From Pontibacter liquoris (lineage in GTDB: Bacteria; Bacteroidota; Bacteroidia; Cytophagales; Hymenobacteraceae): a stretch of 64,000 nt of DNA. The stretch is taken from NCBI RefSeq assembly GCF_022758235.1, contig NZ_JALEBG010000001.1:1612001-1676000 (forward strand), written 5' to 3'. Positions 24,843-34,092 of the stretch are shown here, piece after piece. The notes beneath the pieces were generated by a model. The model was not told the origin of the DNA and did no database searches. It saw only the letters and a program-made list of their open reading frames with translations. The position numbers and the translations under genes are program-made. Position 1 is the first letter of the stretch. Each line of letters begins with the position of its first letter.

Positions 24843-26048
24843 TCATCCGATAAATTCCTTCACCTTCTGGATCACAAATTCCTGTTCTTCCGGTGTCAGG
24901 CTTGGGTACATGGGCAGGCTAAGGCACTGGCTGTAGTAATTTTCAGCCTCCGGAAAATCTCCTTTTTTAAAACCAAGATTCCGGTAATAGGGCATGGTAT
25001 GCGCCGGAATATAATGCACCTGCGCAAAAATGTTGTGCTGGCGCAGGAAATCGTATAGCCCTTTGCGGTCCTGCACGCGGATGACGTACAGGTGATAGGC
25101 ATGGCCTGTTTCCCCGTTCCTGCCCAGCGCGGCAGGGTTAGTTTGCAGCACGTCTATGTCGTTTATACCTGCAAAAGCCTCGTCGTATACTTTGGCAATG
25201 CCTTTGCGGCGCGCCAGGTTGGCGTCGGCGCGTTGTAATTGCGTGAGGCCGAGGGCACAAAGCATATCCGGAATCCGATAGTTAAAGCCCAGGTCCTGCA
25301 TTTCCATGTACCAGCCGCCGTGGTTTTCTTCCAGCAGCGCAGGGTCGCGCGTAATGCCGTGGGTGCGCAGCTTGAGCAGTTTCTGGTAGAGTTCCGAGTT
25401 ATTAGTGGTCACCATGCCGCCCTCGCCGGTGGCAATGTGCTTTACAGGGTGAAACGAGAAGATCGCCAGGTCGGCATACCTGCCGTTGCCGCACAGCTGT
25501 TTGTTGCCCTGGCTGTCGTAAAAAAAGCCGCCCGGTGAGTGAGCCGCATCCTCTATGATCCACAGTCCGAACTCATCGGCGAGCTTACGGTATTCTTCCA
25601 GGTTCACGGGGTTGCCCGCAAAATCGACGGGAATGATCCCCTCAAAATATCCTTTGGGCTTGCTCTCGAGCAAGGCTCGTACTTTGGCTATATCCAGCAA
25701 CGCTGTTTGAGCGTTGATATCGGCAAAAGCCACTGTGCCGCCGCAGTAGCGCACGCAGTTAGCTGAGGCGGCAAACGTAATGGGTGTCGTGATCACCCGT
25801 GATTCCTCGTTTACGCCCAGCGCCAGGGTGCACAGGTGCAGCGCAGCCGTACCATTGCTGACAGCCACCGCATACTTAGCGCCGATGTAATGGGCAAAAG
25901 CTTGCTCAAACGCTTCTACCTTTGGTCCCTGCGTCAGGTAATCCGACTGCAATGTTTCTACCACCGCATCAATATCATCCTGGGTGATATGCTGGCGGCC
26001 GTAAGGAATAGGCTGCTTAGGAGTTCCGAATTCTGAGTTCTGAGTCAC
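24843..26048 (-). CDS. pseC: UDP-4-amino-4,6-dideoxy-N-acetyl-beta-L-altrosamine transaminase
   Basis: PseC puts an amino group on C4 of the PseB product. The 401-residue protein is a DegT-family enzyme with the PseC-type start IPYGRQHITQDDIDAV and LQSDYLTQGP. It also has SNGTAALHLCTLAL, VDFAGNPVNLEEY, the IIEDAAHSPG PLP site, the PLP lysine in FSFHPVKHIATGEGG, and MPYYRNLGFKKGDFP near the end. The start is a GTG at 26048 inside a short ACTCAGAA-type repeat, and no ATG lies before the conserved region. It is separated by 111 bp from pseB and by 138 bp from the aldo/keto reductase. Confidence 0.92.
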   Translation of the reverse strand: MTQNSEFGTPKQPIPYGRQHITQDDIDAVVETLQSDYLTQGPKVEAFEQAFAHYIGAKYAVAVSNGTAALHLCTLALGVNEESRVITTPITFAASANCVRYCGGTVAFADINAQTALLDIAKVRALLESKPKGYFEGIIPVDFAGNPVNLEEYRKLADEFGLWIIEDAAHSPGGFFYDSQGNKQLCGNGRYADLAIFSFHPVKHIATGEGGMVTTNNSELYQKLLKLRTHGITRDPALLEENHGGWYMEMQDLGFNYRIPDMLCALGLTQLQRADANLARRKGIAKVYDEAFAGINDIDVLQTNPAALGRNGETGHAYHLYVIRVQDRKGLYDFLRQHNIFAQVHYIPAHTMPYYRNLGFKKGDFPEAENYYSQCLSLPMYPSLTPEEQEFVIQKVKEFIG

Positions 26049-26060
26049 GCGTTCTATTTA

Positions 26061-26158
26061 ATTAGAAATGAGAAATTAAAAATTAGAAATTGAGTAAGCT
26101 TAGTAAGATGTCTGTACTCTTAATGATTTATAATTTCTAATTCATAATTTTTAATTGT
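26061..26158. repeat. AT-rich imperfect inverted repeat between pseB and pseC
   Basis: Segments with ATTAGAAAT and AATTAAAAATTA units at 26061-26093 are partly complementary to 26129-26158. It is similar in style to the repeat at 12330-12397 but not identical in sequence. Confidence 0.5.
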
Positions 26159-26159
26159 T

Positions 26160-27179
26160 TTACGCAGTAAAACCGGGGTCCACGTGCTGGCGGATCTGGT
26201 CGCGGAGCTGCGCTACATTCAGCCAGTCGGTGTTGGTGCCGGAGTTATACTTAAAGCCCATTTCCACCATTCTGCCTTTGTGCGTTTTCAGGAATTCTTC
26301 GGTGGTCCAGGTAGGGGTGGAGGGCAGGATGATGTAGTACTTATCGAGCTCCACGGTGTTGAGTGAGTCGGTTTCGGTGATCATTTCCTCGTGCAGCTTT
26401 TCGCCCGGCCGGATGCCCACAATCTCCTGCCGGCAATCCGGACCGATCGCCTCGGCCATGTCCGTGATCACGTAAGATGGAATTTTCGGCACAAAGATCT
26501 CTCCGCCCCAGTGGTTTTCCAGCGCATGGAACACGAGTTCCACGCCTTCCTCCAGTGAGATATTGAAGCGCGTCATCTCCGGGTGTGTAATGGGCAGCAC
26601 GCCTTCCGAGCGCTTCTTTAAAAAGAAAGGTACCACCGACCCGCGGGAGCCGATCACGTTGCCGTAGCGCACCACCGAGAAACGGATGTCACGCTTGCCT
26701 TTCATGTTGTTGGCGGCCACAAAAAGCTTGTCGGAGCAAAGCTTGGTAGCACCATACAGGTTAATAGGAGCGGCCGCCTTGTCGGTCGAGAGCGCCACCA
26801 CGTCTTTAACGCCACTGTCCAGGGCAGCATTGATGATGTTCTCGGCTCCCAGTACGTTGGTCTTGATGCATTCCATCGGATTATACTCGGCGGCGGGCAC
26901 CTGTTTCATCGCGGCCGCATGCACAATAATGTCGATGCCCTCGCAGGCACGCTTAAAGCGCTCGCCATCGCGCACGTCGCCAATAAAATACCGGATGGAT
27001 TTATACTTGCTGTGCGGAAAAACCTGCGACATCTCGAATTGCTTCAGCTCATCGCGGGAGTAGATCACCAGGCGTTTTACATCCGGGAAGCGGGCGTATA
27101 CCATCTCCACGAATTTTTTGCCAAACGAGCCTGTGCCGCCTGTTACCAGAATAGACTTATGATTGAGGTCTAATGCCAT
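26160..27179 (-). CDS. pseB: UDP-N-acetylglucosamine 4,6-dehydratase (inverting)
   Basis: PseB starts the pseudaminic acid path by C4 oxidation, C6 dehydration and C5 inversion of UDP-GlcNAc. The 339-residue extended SDR has ILVTGGTGSFGKKF, RDELKQFEMSQVF, FIGDVRDGERFKRA, AAAMKQVPAAEYNP, the STDKAAAPINLYGATK region in which Asp-Lys replaces the usual residues and Tyr/Lys are catalytic, and RYGNVIGSRGSVVPFF. These are diagnostic for PseB/FlaA1. It is the first gene of the cluster; the region 27180-27368 should hold the operon promoter. Confidence 0.96.
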   Translation of the reverse strand: MALDLNHKSILVTGGTGSFGKKFVEMVYARFPDVKRLVIYSRDELKQFEMSQVFPHSKYKSIRYFIGDVRDGERFKRACEGIDIIVHAAAMKQVPAAEYNPMECIKTNVLGAENIINAALDSGVKDVVALSTDKAAAPINLYGATKLCSDKLFVAANNMKGKRDIRFSVVRYGNVIGSRGSVVPFFLKKRSEGVLPITHPEMTRFNISLEEGVELVFHALENHWGGEIFVPKIPSYVITDMAEAIGPDCRQEIVGIRPGEKLHEEMITETDSLNTVELDKYYIILPSTPTWTTEEFLKTHKGRMVEMGFKYNSGTNTDWLNVAQLRDQIRQHVDPGFTA

Positions 27180-27368
27180 GTTTTGTTTTGTATCTGATGC
27201 GCCAACCTTGAATCCGGCTGGTTTGGCTGCAAGTTAATTATTTAATTGCGGATAGTTGGAGGGTTCAATTGCTAAATTGTTAGGTGGTTTCTTTCCTGCA
27301 TCACGCATTACTTTCAACTCTTAACTCTTAACTATAAATCGTACCTTTCGGTTTATACTTGCTCCTGT

Positions 27369-28469
27369 ATGTTAAAGAAGGTATTCTTCCGGCTGCTGCA
27401 CCTGGCCGGTTATTATTTCCGGTATAGTTCGGTGCTGCATCATCCTTCCAAAAAGGAAATGGCCCCGGGGAGTGTGGTAAAATTTGACACCGCGGAAACA
27501 GCTTTCCTGGAGAGATCGGCAGCTAGCTTTAACTATAGCATCGATTATAGCCTGGGCTACCGACAGAAAGCGCCCTATCTGGTGCGGCTTTCAAACGTGT
27601 ATTTTCTGGGCCATACCGGTGCACTGGTGATGGAGGGGAAGCTGGTAGTGGAGTCGGTGTTTGATACGAGCAGGTTAGCCAAGTCACCGGCCTTTAAAAC
27701 GCCCGCGCTGCTCACTCCTAAGTATAAAAGCGGGCTTTATACTTCGGTGCTGCACCTGCCCTGGGCGGAGAAGAATAACTATCACTGGTTTTTCGATTGC
27801 CTGCCACGGCTATACTTTCTGCTACTACAGGTATCCGAACCACTTCACATCATCATGCGCCGTGACTTGCCGGACTACCAGCTGCAAACGCTTCAGTTCA
27901 TACTTAGAGATCACCCGAATGCGCAGGTGGTGTTTATCGGGAAGCACGAAAAATGGGAGCTTGCCGAGTTTATACTTCCCTCGTTTGTGGCAAATTCGCA
28001 AAGCGGGTTTTTGCCTGCGCCTATTGCTGCCTGGTTGCGGGACAAAGTATGGCAGGGGTATCACGTACAGCCCGGAAGCCGGAAAAGACGCCTATACATC
28101 AGCCGGGCCGCTGCCAAAACGCGCCGCCTGCTCAACGAGCTGGAGCTGCTGGCACTGCTTGCCCGGTATGGTTTTGATGTGGTGCGGGCCGAAGAGCTAA
28201 GCTATCAGCAGCAGGTGCAGCTGTTCTTCGAAGCCGAGGTGGTGATAGGCCCGCATGGCGCCGGCATGACCAATGTACTTTTTGCGGCACAGTGTCAGGT
28301 GCTGGAGTTTCATCCGGCCAACCTCATCAAAACGCATTACTTCCTGCTCTGCAAAGGCCTTGACTTTCCCTATTCCGCTATAATAGGTTCTGCCGGCGAT
28401 GTGCAGGAGAATTATACTGTGGATGTGCGGGAGGTGGAACTATGGCTGGAGAAGCGGTTTGGGGAGTAA
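27369..28469 (+). CDS. Glycosyltransferase family 61 protein (DUF563)
   Basis: The 366-residue protein carries the GT61/DUF563 signature in its second half: RRLYISRAAAKTRRLLNE, VVRAEELSYQQQVQLFFEA and VIGPHGAGMTNVLFAAQCQVLEFHP. An earlier NNYHWFFDCLPRLYFLL is also typical. Such enzymes transfer xylose, GlcNAc or other sugars, and bacterial members sit in surface polysaccharide loci. It is divergent to the pse operon. It contains four TATACTT/AAGTATA words (27720, 27738, 27811, 27971) in three different reading frames. Confidence 0.88.
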   Translation: MLKKVFFRLLHLAGYYFRYSSVLHHPSKKEMAPGSVVKFDTAETAFLERSAASFNYSIDYSLGYRQKAPYLVRLSNVYFLGHTGALVMEGKLVVESVFDTSRLAKSPAFKTPALLTPKYKSGLYTSVLHLPWAEKNNYHWFFDCLPRLYFLLLQVSEPLHIIMRRDLPDYQLQTLQFILRDHPNAQVVFIGKHEKWELAEFILPSFVANSQSGFLPAPIAAWLRDKVWQGYHVQPGSRKRRLYISRAAAKTRRLLNELELLALLARYGFDVVRAEELSYQQQVQLFFEAEVVIGPHGAGMTNVLFAAQCQVLEFHPANLIKTHYFLLCKGLDFPYSAIIGSAGDVQENYTVDVREVELWLEKRFGE

Positions 28470-28549
28470 TAGTATAGATAGGAATTTAGCTGTTGTATAT
28501 TATATATGCTATATTAACACTTGCTAAGAAAACAAACCAGCTGTTACTG

Positions 28550-29269
28550 ATGAAAAAAACGCTCTTACTGCTTGCCTTAACTTTTTGCAGCATCTCGTGC
28601 ATGGGACAAATTAAAATTATCCCTAAAATAGGTGTAGTTGTGTCTTCTCAATCTTTAGAATTTGGCAAATTTGAGAGTAGAAACTATAGGCAGTTACAGA
28701 ACAAAGTAGGTTTAACAGCTGGGGTTGGAATAGCCAGTGAATTATCACAGAGTATCAGTATAATAACTGATATTGAATATGTTGAACTCGGGTTTATAGA
28801 TAATTTAAAAACGCCCTGGACAATTACGAAAGATATTTATAAGTTAAAGTATCTTATAGCACCTATCGGACTTAAATACTATATTTCAAGTAATCAGACG
28901 TTTAATTTCTTCTTATCTCCTGGGGTTTATGGCGGTTTATTTCTGGAAGGAAAACATATTTACAGCGAAGACAGAAAAGAACATTATTATCATTATAACC
29001 CTTCTTTCTGGAATGGCGAAAGATATATAAAAGTAAATGACAGAAGGTACAATTATGACCAGTTTGACTGGGGTATTAAATTGGGTGTTGGAACTGATAT
29101 TAATATAGGAAAAAATCAGTTTGTGATAGATGCCCAATATTCTTTAGGGATGTCAAATGTACATGAAAGAATAGTAGATGATTTGTATGAAAGCGGCGCC
29201 GATGGTAAAAATAGGTTCTTCAGCTTAAGTGTTGGCTATCTTCTGCCTGTCTGGCGAAAAGGTTACTAG
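28550..29269 (+). CDS. Outer-membrane beta-barrel protein (porin-like), AT-rich
   Basis: I chose the ATG at 28550, which gives a 239-residue protein with a clean signal peptide (MKKTLLLLALTFCSISCMGQ). The mature part alternates polar and apolar residues with aromatic belts (LTAGVGIASELSQSISIITDIEYVELGF, read in pieces; YLIAPIGLKYYIS; FDWGIKLGVGTDINIG; FFSLSVGYLLPVW), as in small 8-strand Bacteroidota barrels. It is visibly AT-richer than its neighbours, with many AAA/TAT/ATA codons, suggesting transfer or relaxed selection. The function is unknown. Confidence 0.8.
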   Translation: MKKTLLLLALTFCSISCMGQIKIIPKIGVVVSSQSLEFGKFESRNYRQLQNKVGLTAGVGIASELSQSISIITDIEYVELGFIDNLKTPWTITKDIYKLKYLIAPIGLKYYISSNQTFNFFLSPGVYGGLFLEGKHIYSEDRKEHYYHYNPSFWNGERYIKVNDRRYNYDQFDWGIKLGVGTDINIGKNQFVIDAQYSLGMSNVHERIVDDLYESGADGKNRFFSLSVGYLLPVWRKGY

Positions 29270-29315
29270 CATCTTATTCAATTAAATCGGTAATTTTCTT
29301 TTAATTTCTTCCCAG

Positions 29316-29894
29316 ATGATCAATGATGTAAAGATATTAGACACGCAGGTGCTGTCCGACAACTGGTATGTGCTCCGGAAGATCACGTACGAATACCGCA
29401 AGAAAGACGGCAGTCGGCAACAACAAAGCCGAGAGGCATATGACAGGGGCAATGGCGCCACCATTCTACTTTATAACAAAGCACAAAAAACGGTTATTCT
29501 GACACGCCAGTTCCGCCTGCCCTCGTTTATAAACGGAAACGAATCGGGCATGCTGATCGAGGCCTGTGCGGGATTGCTGGACCAGGATAACCCGGAAGAT
29601 TGCATCAGGCGCGAAACTGAAGAAGAAACCGGGTATAAAGTGACCGACGTGCGCAAGATTTTCGAAGCCTATATGTCGCCGGGTTCTGTGACCGAGATCC
29701 TGCACTTCTTTATTGCTGAATATTCTAAGGCTATGAAAGTGCATGAGGGCGGCGGCGTAGCGCATGAAGAAGAGAACATCGAGGTGCTGGAAATGCCGCT
29801 GCAGCAGGCGCTGGAATTGATCGGAAACGGTCAGATAAAGGATGGCAAAACCATCATGCTGCTACAGTACATCAAGCTGCATAACATACTTTAA
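29316..29894 (+). CDS. nudK: Nudix hydrolase, GDP-mannose pyrophosphatase-like
   Basis: The 192-residue protein has a full Nudix box beginning [22 protein letters not shown] (read in two parts) near residue 90, with the metal-binding REtEEE. Before it come [24 protein letters not shown] and GMLIEACAG; after it, [20 protein letters not shown]. This matches the NudK group, which splits GDP-mannose. Such an enzyme near sugar-nucleotide genes could tune GDP-sugar pools (inference). ADP-ribose pyrophosphatase is the nearest alternative. Confidence 0.85.
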   Translation: MINDVKILDTQVLSDNWYVLRKITYEYRKKDGSRQQQSREAYDRGNGATILLYNKAQKTVILTRQFRLPSFINGNESGMLIEACAGLLDQDNPEDCIRRETEEETGYKVTDVRKIFEAYMSPGSVTEILHFFIAEYSKAMKVHEGGGVAHEEENIEVLEMPLQQALELIGNGQIKDGKTIMLLQYIKLHNIL

Positions 29895-30064
29895 AGCGGC
29901 CATACCACAGCTTATACTTGCTGTCTGCCTCAATTTAAGGTTCTTCTGACCACCTACGGCTCATAATAATCTGCTAAATTGCCATCGCATTGGCTTGTAG
30001 CGGCAAGTGAAAGGCTGTATACTTTTACCGGCGCTTACCCGTTCATAGCTCAAAAACTAATCTG

Positions 30065-30637
30065 ATGGAGTCCCTGCTGCACGAGAACAAGACCTTTGAA
30101 AAAGTAATTTATGCTGGCAAGCAGGTGCTGAACAGGGAGTTTGAGAACTGCACGTTTAAAGCCTGCGACTTTTCCGGGAGTGATTTTTCGCATAGCCGCT
30201 TTTCCGACTGCCTGTTTATAGGCTGTAATTTAGCTAATCTGAAGCTCAAGCGAAGTTCGCTCAACGGTGCCACCTTTAGAGAATGTAAGCTGGTTGGCAT
30301 CAATTTCAGCGAGTGCGAGGAGTTCCTCTTCCAGGTAGCGTTCGAGAACTGCCTGTTGGATTACGCCTCGTTCATGAACAGGAAAATGCCCAAGACTCAC
30401 TTCCGCCATACCTCCCTGAAAGGCGCTGTGTTCGTGAACGCTACTTTAACGAAAGCAGTGTTTGACCATACCGATCTGGCCGGCGCCGAGTTTAAGAACA
30501 CGCAGCTCCAGGAAGCTAATTTTACCACAGCTTATAACTTCGACATCGATCCGGAGCACAACAACATCCGGCGGGCCCGCTTTTCGCCTGATGGCTTAAC
30601 CGGGCTGCTTACGCGACATCAGATCATTTTAGGCTGA
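30065..30637 (+). CDS. Pentapeptide-repeat protein
   Basis: The 190-residue protein consists of tandem A(D/N)LxX-type pentapeptides: FENCTFKACDFSGSDFSHSRF, CNLANLKLKRSSLNGATF, TSLKGAVFVNATLTKAVFDHTDLAGAEF (in pieces). These form a right-handed four-sided helix. Its size and build are close to Qnr/McbG proteins, which mimic DNA and protect gyrase. Many chromosomal relatives have no known role. The tail after YNFDIDPEHNNIRRARF is also typical of the Qnr-like group. It ends 6 bp from the convergent GT4 gene. Confidence 0.88.
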   Translation: MESLLHENKTFEKVIYAGKQVLNREFENCTFKACDFSGSDFSHSRFSDCLFIGCNLANLKLKRSSLNGATFRECKLVGINFSECEEFLFQVAFENCLLDYASFMNRKMPKTHFRHTSLKGAVFVNATLTKAVFDHTDLAGAEFKNTQLQEANFTTAYNFDIDPEHNNIRRARFSPDGLTGLLTRHQIILG

Positions 30638-30643
30638 CAGAAC

Positions 30644-31987
30644 TTAAGGCAGCTCCCAGGGCTGGTCCGCCACTACATCCTTAATAATGGTAGCCAGTTG
30701 CTCGGTCAGGGCCTTGCGCGAATACCGCTCATAGTTAATGTAGGGCAGGTCCATGTTAGGGTTTACTTTCCAGGCACGGCTCATTTGCGTCATGTGGTCG
30801 AGCATCAGCTCGTACGCGGCATAGTGGAAAAGGCGGCCCGCGCCGCACTCATCTATAATATGGTCGGTATCGGAATGCACAGGACCCAGGCAAATGATCT
30901 GCTTGTTGGAGGCCAGGTATTCGAACAGCTTACCGGGCACGTTGGCATACACGCTCGGCACATCAGCAATAGCCAGCAGCAGGGCGGTACTTTCCATCAG
31001 GTACTTAATGGCCTTGTCGTGGGGCACGTAAGGTATAAACTCGGTAATGCCCAGCACGCCCGCCTTCTCAATGCGCTGCTTTACACCATCCGAAACCTTG
31101 CCCACAAAGCGCAGTTTATAGTTGATCTCGCTGTGTACCGACATTAAATGGGCCATTACTTTAAGAAACACATCTATGTTGTAGTTCTCGGTAATGGTAC
31201 CGGCGTAGGTGATCAGAAAAGTGTCCTTTGGAGGGGTGGACGGGTATTTAAAATCGTCTTCGTCGTAGCCATTCGGGATAACATGGATTTTTTCGGCCGC
31301 GAGTTTGTAGGGCTTGCTTTGAAACAGGCGCTTGGTGTCTTCGCTCGTTACAATTACGGCGTCGGCCTGCTCCAGCACCTGCCGCTCATACTTCTCGTCC
31401 AGGCGCCGGGCCAGCGGCGTGTGGTATAGCTCGTCGTAGTAATGGATGTTGGTCCAGGGGTCACGCAGGTCGGCAATCCACTTGATGTTGTGCTTCTGGC
31501 GCAGTTGCAGACCGATCAGCTGTGTGGAGTGGGGCGGACTGGTGGTCAGCACGGCCTTATACTTATCTGTTTCCAGCAGTTCTTCCGCTTTTTTGAGGGC
31601 ATGTTTGTTCCAGCCCACGCGGGCATCCGGAATAAACAGGTTGCCACGTACAAACTTAAATACTTTGTCGAGCAGGGTGTCTTTGGCCTTTTGGTTGGCA
31701 AAGCCGCTGTAGGGGATCTCCTTTTTGCCCGAAAGCTTTTTGTAATACTCAAACGGCTCGGAAGTAGGTGTTTTGTAAACGGCCAGGTCTTCAGGAACTT
31801 CATGCAGGAAAGTATTGTCCACAAGAGGGTAGGAGGCCTGCTTTTCGTCTACAGTAAGTATGGTTGGCGTAATGCCAAAAGCCGGAAAGTATTTTACAAA
31901 CTTGAGGCCGCGCTGCACGCCCGGTCCGCCTGAGGGTGGCCAGTAATAGGATATATAAAGGAGATCTAACGCGTCTGTTTTTTCCAA
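30644..31987 (-). CDS. Glycosyltransferase family 4 protein
   Basis: The 447-residue GT-B protein has an N-terminal acceptor lobe (LYISYYWPPSGGPGVQRGLKF, VLTTSPPHSTQLIG, WIADLRDPW). Its donor lobe has HVIPNGYDEDDF, LITYAGTI, GVLGITEFIPYVPHDKAIKYL and the donor-binding PGKLFEYLASNKQI. The only visible start is TTG at 31987; codons upstream stay open but contain no ATG. Members of this branch act on cell-surface glycans, and the sugar cannot be predicted. It faces the pentapeptide gene. Confidence 0.88.
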   Translation of the reverse strand: MEKTDALDLLYISYYWPPSGGPGVQRGLKFVKYFPAFGITPTILTVDEKQASYPLVDNTFLHEVPEDLAVYKTPTSEPFEYYKKLSGKKEIPYSGFANQKAKDTLLDKVFKFVRGNLFIPDARVGWNKHALKKAEELLETDKYKAVLTTSPPHSTQLIGLQLRQKHNIKWIADLRDPWTNIHYYDELYHTPLARRLDEKYERQVLEQADAVIVTSEDTKRLFQSKPYKLAAEKIHVIPNGYDEDDFKYPSTPPKDTFLITYAGTITENYNIDVFLKVMAHLMSVHSEINYKLRFVGKVSDGVKQRIEKAGVLGITEFIPYVPHDKAIKYLMESTALLLAIADVPSVYANVPGKLFEYLASNKQIICLGPVHSDTDHIIDECGAGRLFHYAAYELMLDHMTQMSRAWKVNPNMDLPYINYERYSRKALTEQLATIIKDVVADQPWELP

Positions 31988-32191
31988 AGCTGCAAGTAGG
32001 TTATCTGAACTATCAAATATAAAAATATTCTGCTTGTTAAACTTTACGGGTAGCTAATTTTGCTGTTGTGTGCTTTTTTGAATCTGAGAGCATCCTCTAA
32101 AGTATAAACAGGTAGGGCGGCCGCCAGGATGCTGGTATACAGTAGCCTTGTAATTCGCGCAGCATAATTCGTAAATAACTTAGATATTCCT

Positions 32192-32199
32192 TATTTTTG
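32192..32199 (+). promoter_or_regulatory. -7 box of ffh
   Basis: TATTTTTG matches TAnnTTTG exactly, 21 bp before the ffh ATG. There is no obvious -33 TTTG. Confidence 0.55.
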
Positions 32200-32220
32200 T
32201 AGGTAAACCAGAAGAAAGAG

Positions 32221-33555
32221 ATGTTTGATAATTTAAGTAACAAGTTAGACCGCGCCTTTAAAACGCTGAAAGGCCAGGGCAGCATCACCGAAATAAACGT
32301 AGCAGCCACCATAAAAGAGGTGCGCCGCGCGCTGGTAGATGCCGACGTTAACTATAAAGTTGCCAAAACGGTTACCGATAAGATCAAAGACGAGGCCATG
32401 GGCCGCGATGTGCTGATCTCCGTATCGCCGGGCCAGCTGATGGTCAAGATCGTGTACGAGGAGCTTACCCAGCTGATGGGCGGTGAAAAGCAGGACATCA
32501 CCATCAAGGGCGATCCGGCTGTGATCCTGATAGCCGGTCTGCAGGGTTCCGGTAAAACCACGTTTACAGGTAAACTGGCTAACTATCTTAAAAAGCAGAA
32601 CCGCAATGTGCTGGTGGCTGCCTGCGACGTGTACCGTCCGGCGGCCATTAACCAGCTGCAGGTGCTGGCCGAGCAGGTGGGCGTGGAAGCTTATACTGAA
32701 CTGGACAACAAGAACCCGGTTCAGATCGCCCTCAATGCCATTGAGCATGCCCGCAAAACAAACAAGAAAGTAGTGATCATCGATACTGCCGGCCGACTGG
32801 CTGTGGACGAGGCGATGATGAAAGAAATAGCCGAGATAAAGGCAGCCGTGAAGCCAACCGAAACCCTGTTCGTGGTAGACTCCATGACGGGCCAGGATGC
32901 GGTGAACACAGCCAAGACCTTTAACGAACGCATCAACTTCGACGGCGTGGTACTGACCAAGCTGGATGGTGACTCGCGCGGTGGCGCAGCCCTTTCGATC
33001 CGGGCGGTTGTAGAAAAGCCGATCAAGTTTATCTCGACAGGCGAGAAAATGGAAGCACTCGACCTGTTCTACCCCGATCGTATGGCCCAACGGATCCTGG
33101 GCATGGGTGATGTGATCTCGCTGGTTGAGCGTGCGCAGCAGGCCTTTGATGAGGACGAAGCCAAGCGCATCAACAAAAAGATTCGCAAGAACCAGTTCAA
33201 CTTCGATGACTTCCTCACGCAGCTGGAGCAGATCAAGAAGATGGGCGATATCAAAGACCTGGTGGGTATGATACCGGGTGTGGGCAAAGCCCTGAAAGAT
33301 GTGGAGATCGACGAGAACGCCTTTAAGCCGATCGAAGCGATCATTAAATCCATGACGCCGCAGGAACGTGAAAACCCGGACCTGATCAGTGGCAGCCGCC
33401 GTGCCCGTATAGCCAAAGGCAGCGGCACCGACATCACGCAGGTAAACAACCTGATGAAGCAGTTCAACGACATGCGTAAAATGATGCGCTCGATGAACAA
33501 AATGTCGGGCAAGCGCGGTGGGCTGGGCAACCTGGCCAACATGATGAAGCGCTAA
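32221..33555 (+). CDS. ffh: Signal recognition particle protein Ffh
   Basis: Ffh binds the 4.5S RNA and signal sequences of nascent membrane proteins. The 444-residue protein has the N domain, then the GTPase G domain (GLQGSGKTTFTGKLA near residue 106, DTAGRLAVDE, TKLDGDSRGGAA). The Met-rich M domain follows from about residue 300 (GMIPGVGKALKDVEID, SGSRRARIAKGSGTDITQVN, MRKMMRSMNKMSGKRGGLGN). The matching ffs RNA lies at 11346 in the same window. No TATACTT word was noticed inside this gene. Confidence 0.98.
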   Translation: MFDNLSNKLDRAFKTLKGQGSITEINVAATIKEVRRALVDADVNYKVAKTVTDKIKDEAMGRDVLISVSPGQLMVKIVYEELTQLMGGEKQDITIKGDPAVILIAGLQGSGKTTFTGKLANYLKKQNRNVLVAACDVYRPAAINQLQVLAEQVGVEAYTELDNKNPVQIALNAIEHARKTNKKVVIIDTAGRLAVDEAMMKEIAEIKAAVKPTETLFVVDSMTGQDAVNTAKTFNERINFDGVVLTKLDGDSRGGAALSIRAVVEKPIKFISTGEKMEALDLFYPDRMAQRILGMGDVISLVERAQQAFDEDEAKRINKKIRKNQFNFDDFLTQLEQIKKMGDIKDLVGMIPGVGKALKDVEIDENAFKPIEAIIKSMTPQERENPDLISGSRRARIAKGSGTDITQVNNLMKQFNDMRKMMRSMNKMSGKRGGLGNLANMMKR

Positions 33556-33576
33556 GCAGCCAACAACCTTTGGTAC

Positions 33577-33617
33577 AAAAAAGCCGGCCATACTTCACTA
33601 AGTATGGCCGGCTTTTT
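33577..33617. terminator. Bidirectional terminator between ffh and guanine deaminase gene
   Basis: A 13-bp stem (33583-33595 with 33600-33612), flanked by an A-run and a T-run, lies between the two converging genes. Confidence 0.93.
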
Positions 33618-34092
33618 ATTTCTCCTTATTTTCTTCCTGCTGCTCCCATTCAGTAAATGCCTGCAGGGCTTCCTTGTGTAAAAGCTGCTGCATGGGGATG
33701 GCCCGGTCGGGCAGCTCCTTTTCTAGTTCCTGGTATATAAAGGCATCATCGAAACCGATACGGGCAGCATCCTGCCGGGTGTTGCCATAGTATACCTTGC
33801 GGAAACGCGCCCAGTAAATGGCGCCCAGGCACATGGGGCAGGGCTCGCAGCTGGTATATAGGTCGCAGTCCGAGAGCTCGGGTGTGCCCAGGTGCTGGCT
33901 TGCCTTCCGGATCGCTTCTACTTCGGCATGAGCGGTCGGGTCGTTGGAGCGGAGCACATTGTTAAAGCCCTGCGCAATGATTTCGCCGTTGCGTACCACC
34001 ACCGCTCCAAAAGGGCCGCCAAAGCCTTCTCTCATCTTCTCCAGTGATAAGCGGATGGCTGCCCGCATAAAGTCTTCCTGCTCCTTGTTCAT
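33616..34092 (-). CDS. guaD: Nucleoside/guanine deaminase family protein
   Basis: The 158-residue cytidine-deaminase-fold protein has zinc motifs HAEVEAIR (His and catalytic Glu) and CEPCPMCLGAIYWA (two Cys). It also has the YYGNTRQDAARIGFDDAFIY segment typical of the Bacillus-type guanine deaminase, which turns guanine into xanthine. tRNA adenosine deaminase TadA is related but usually lacks this IGFDDAFIY ending. The stop lies within the shared terminator. Confidence 0.85.
   Translation of the reverse strand: MNKEQEDFMRAAIRLSLEKMREGFGGPFGAVVVRNGEIIAQGFNNVLRSNDPTAHAEVEAIRKASQHLGTPELSDCDLYTSCEPCPMCLGAIYWARFRKVYYGNTRQDAARIGFDDAFIYQELEKELPDRAIPMQQLLHKEALQAFTEWEQQEENKEK

Noticed and set aside
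32245-33591. 448-codon open frame on the minus strand opposite ffh
   Set aside because: A shadow of the conserved ffh sequence caused by codon bias; ffh motifs are complete on the plus strand.
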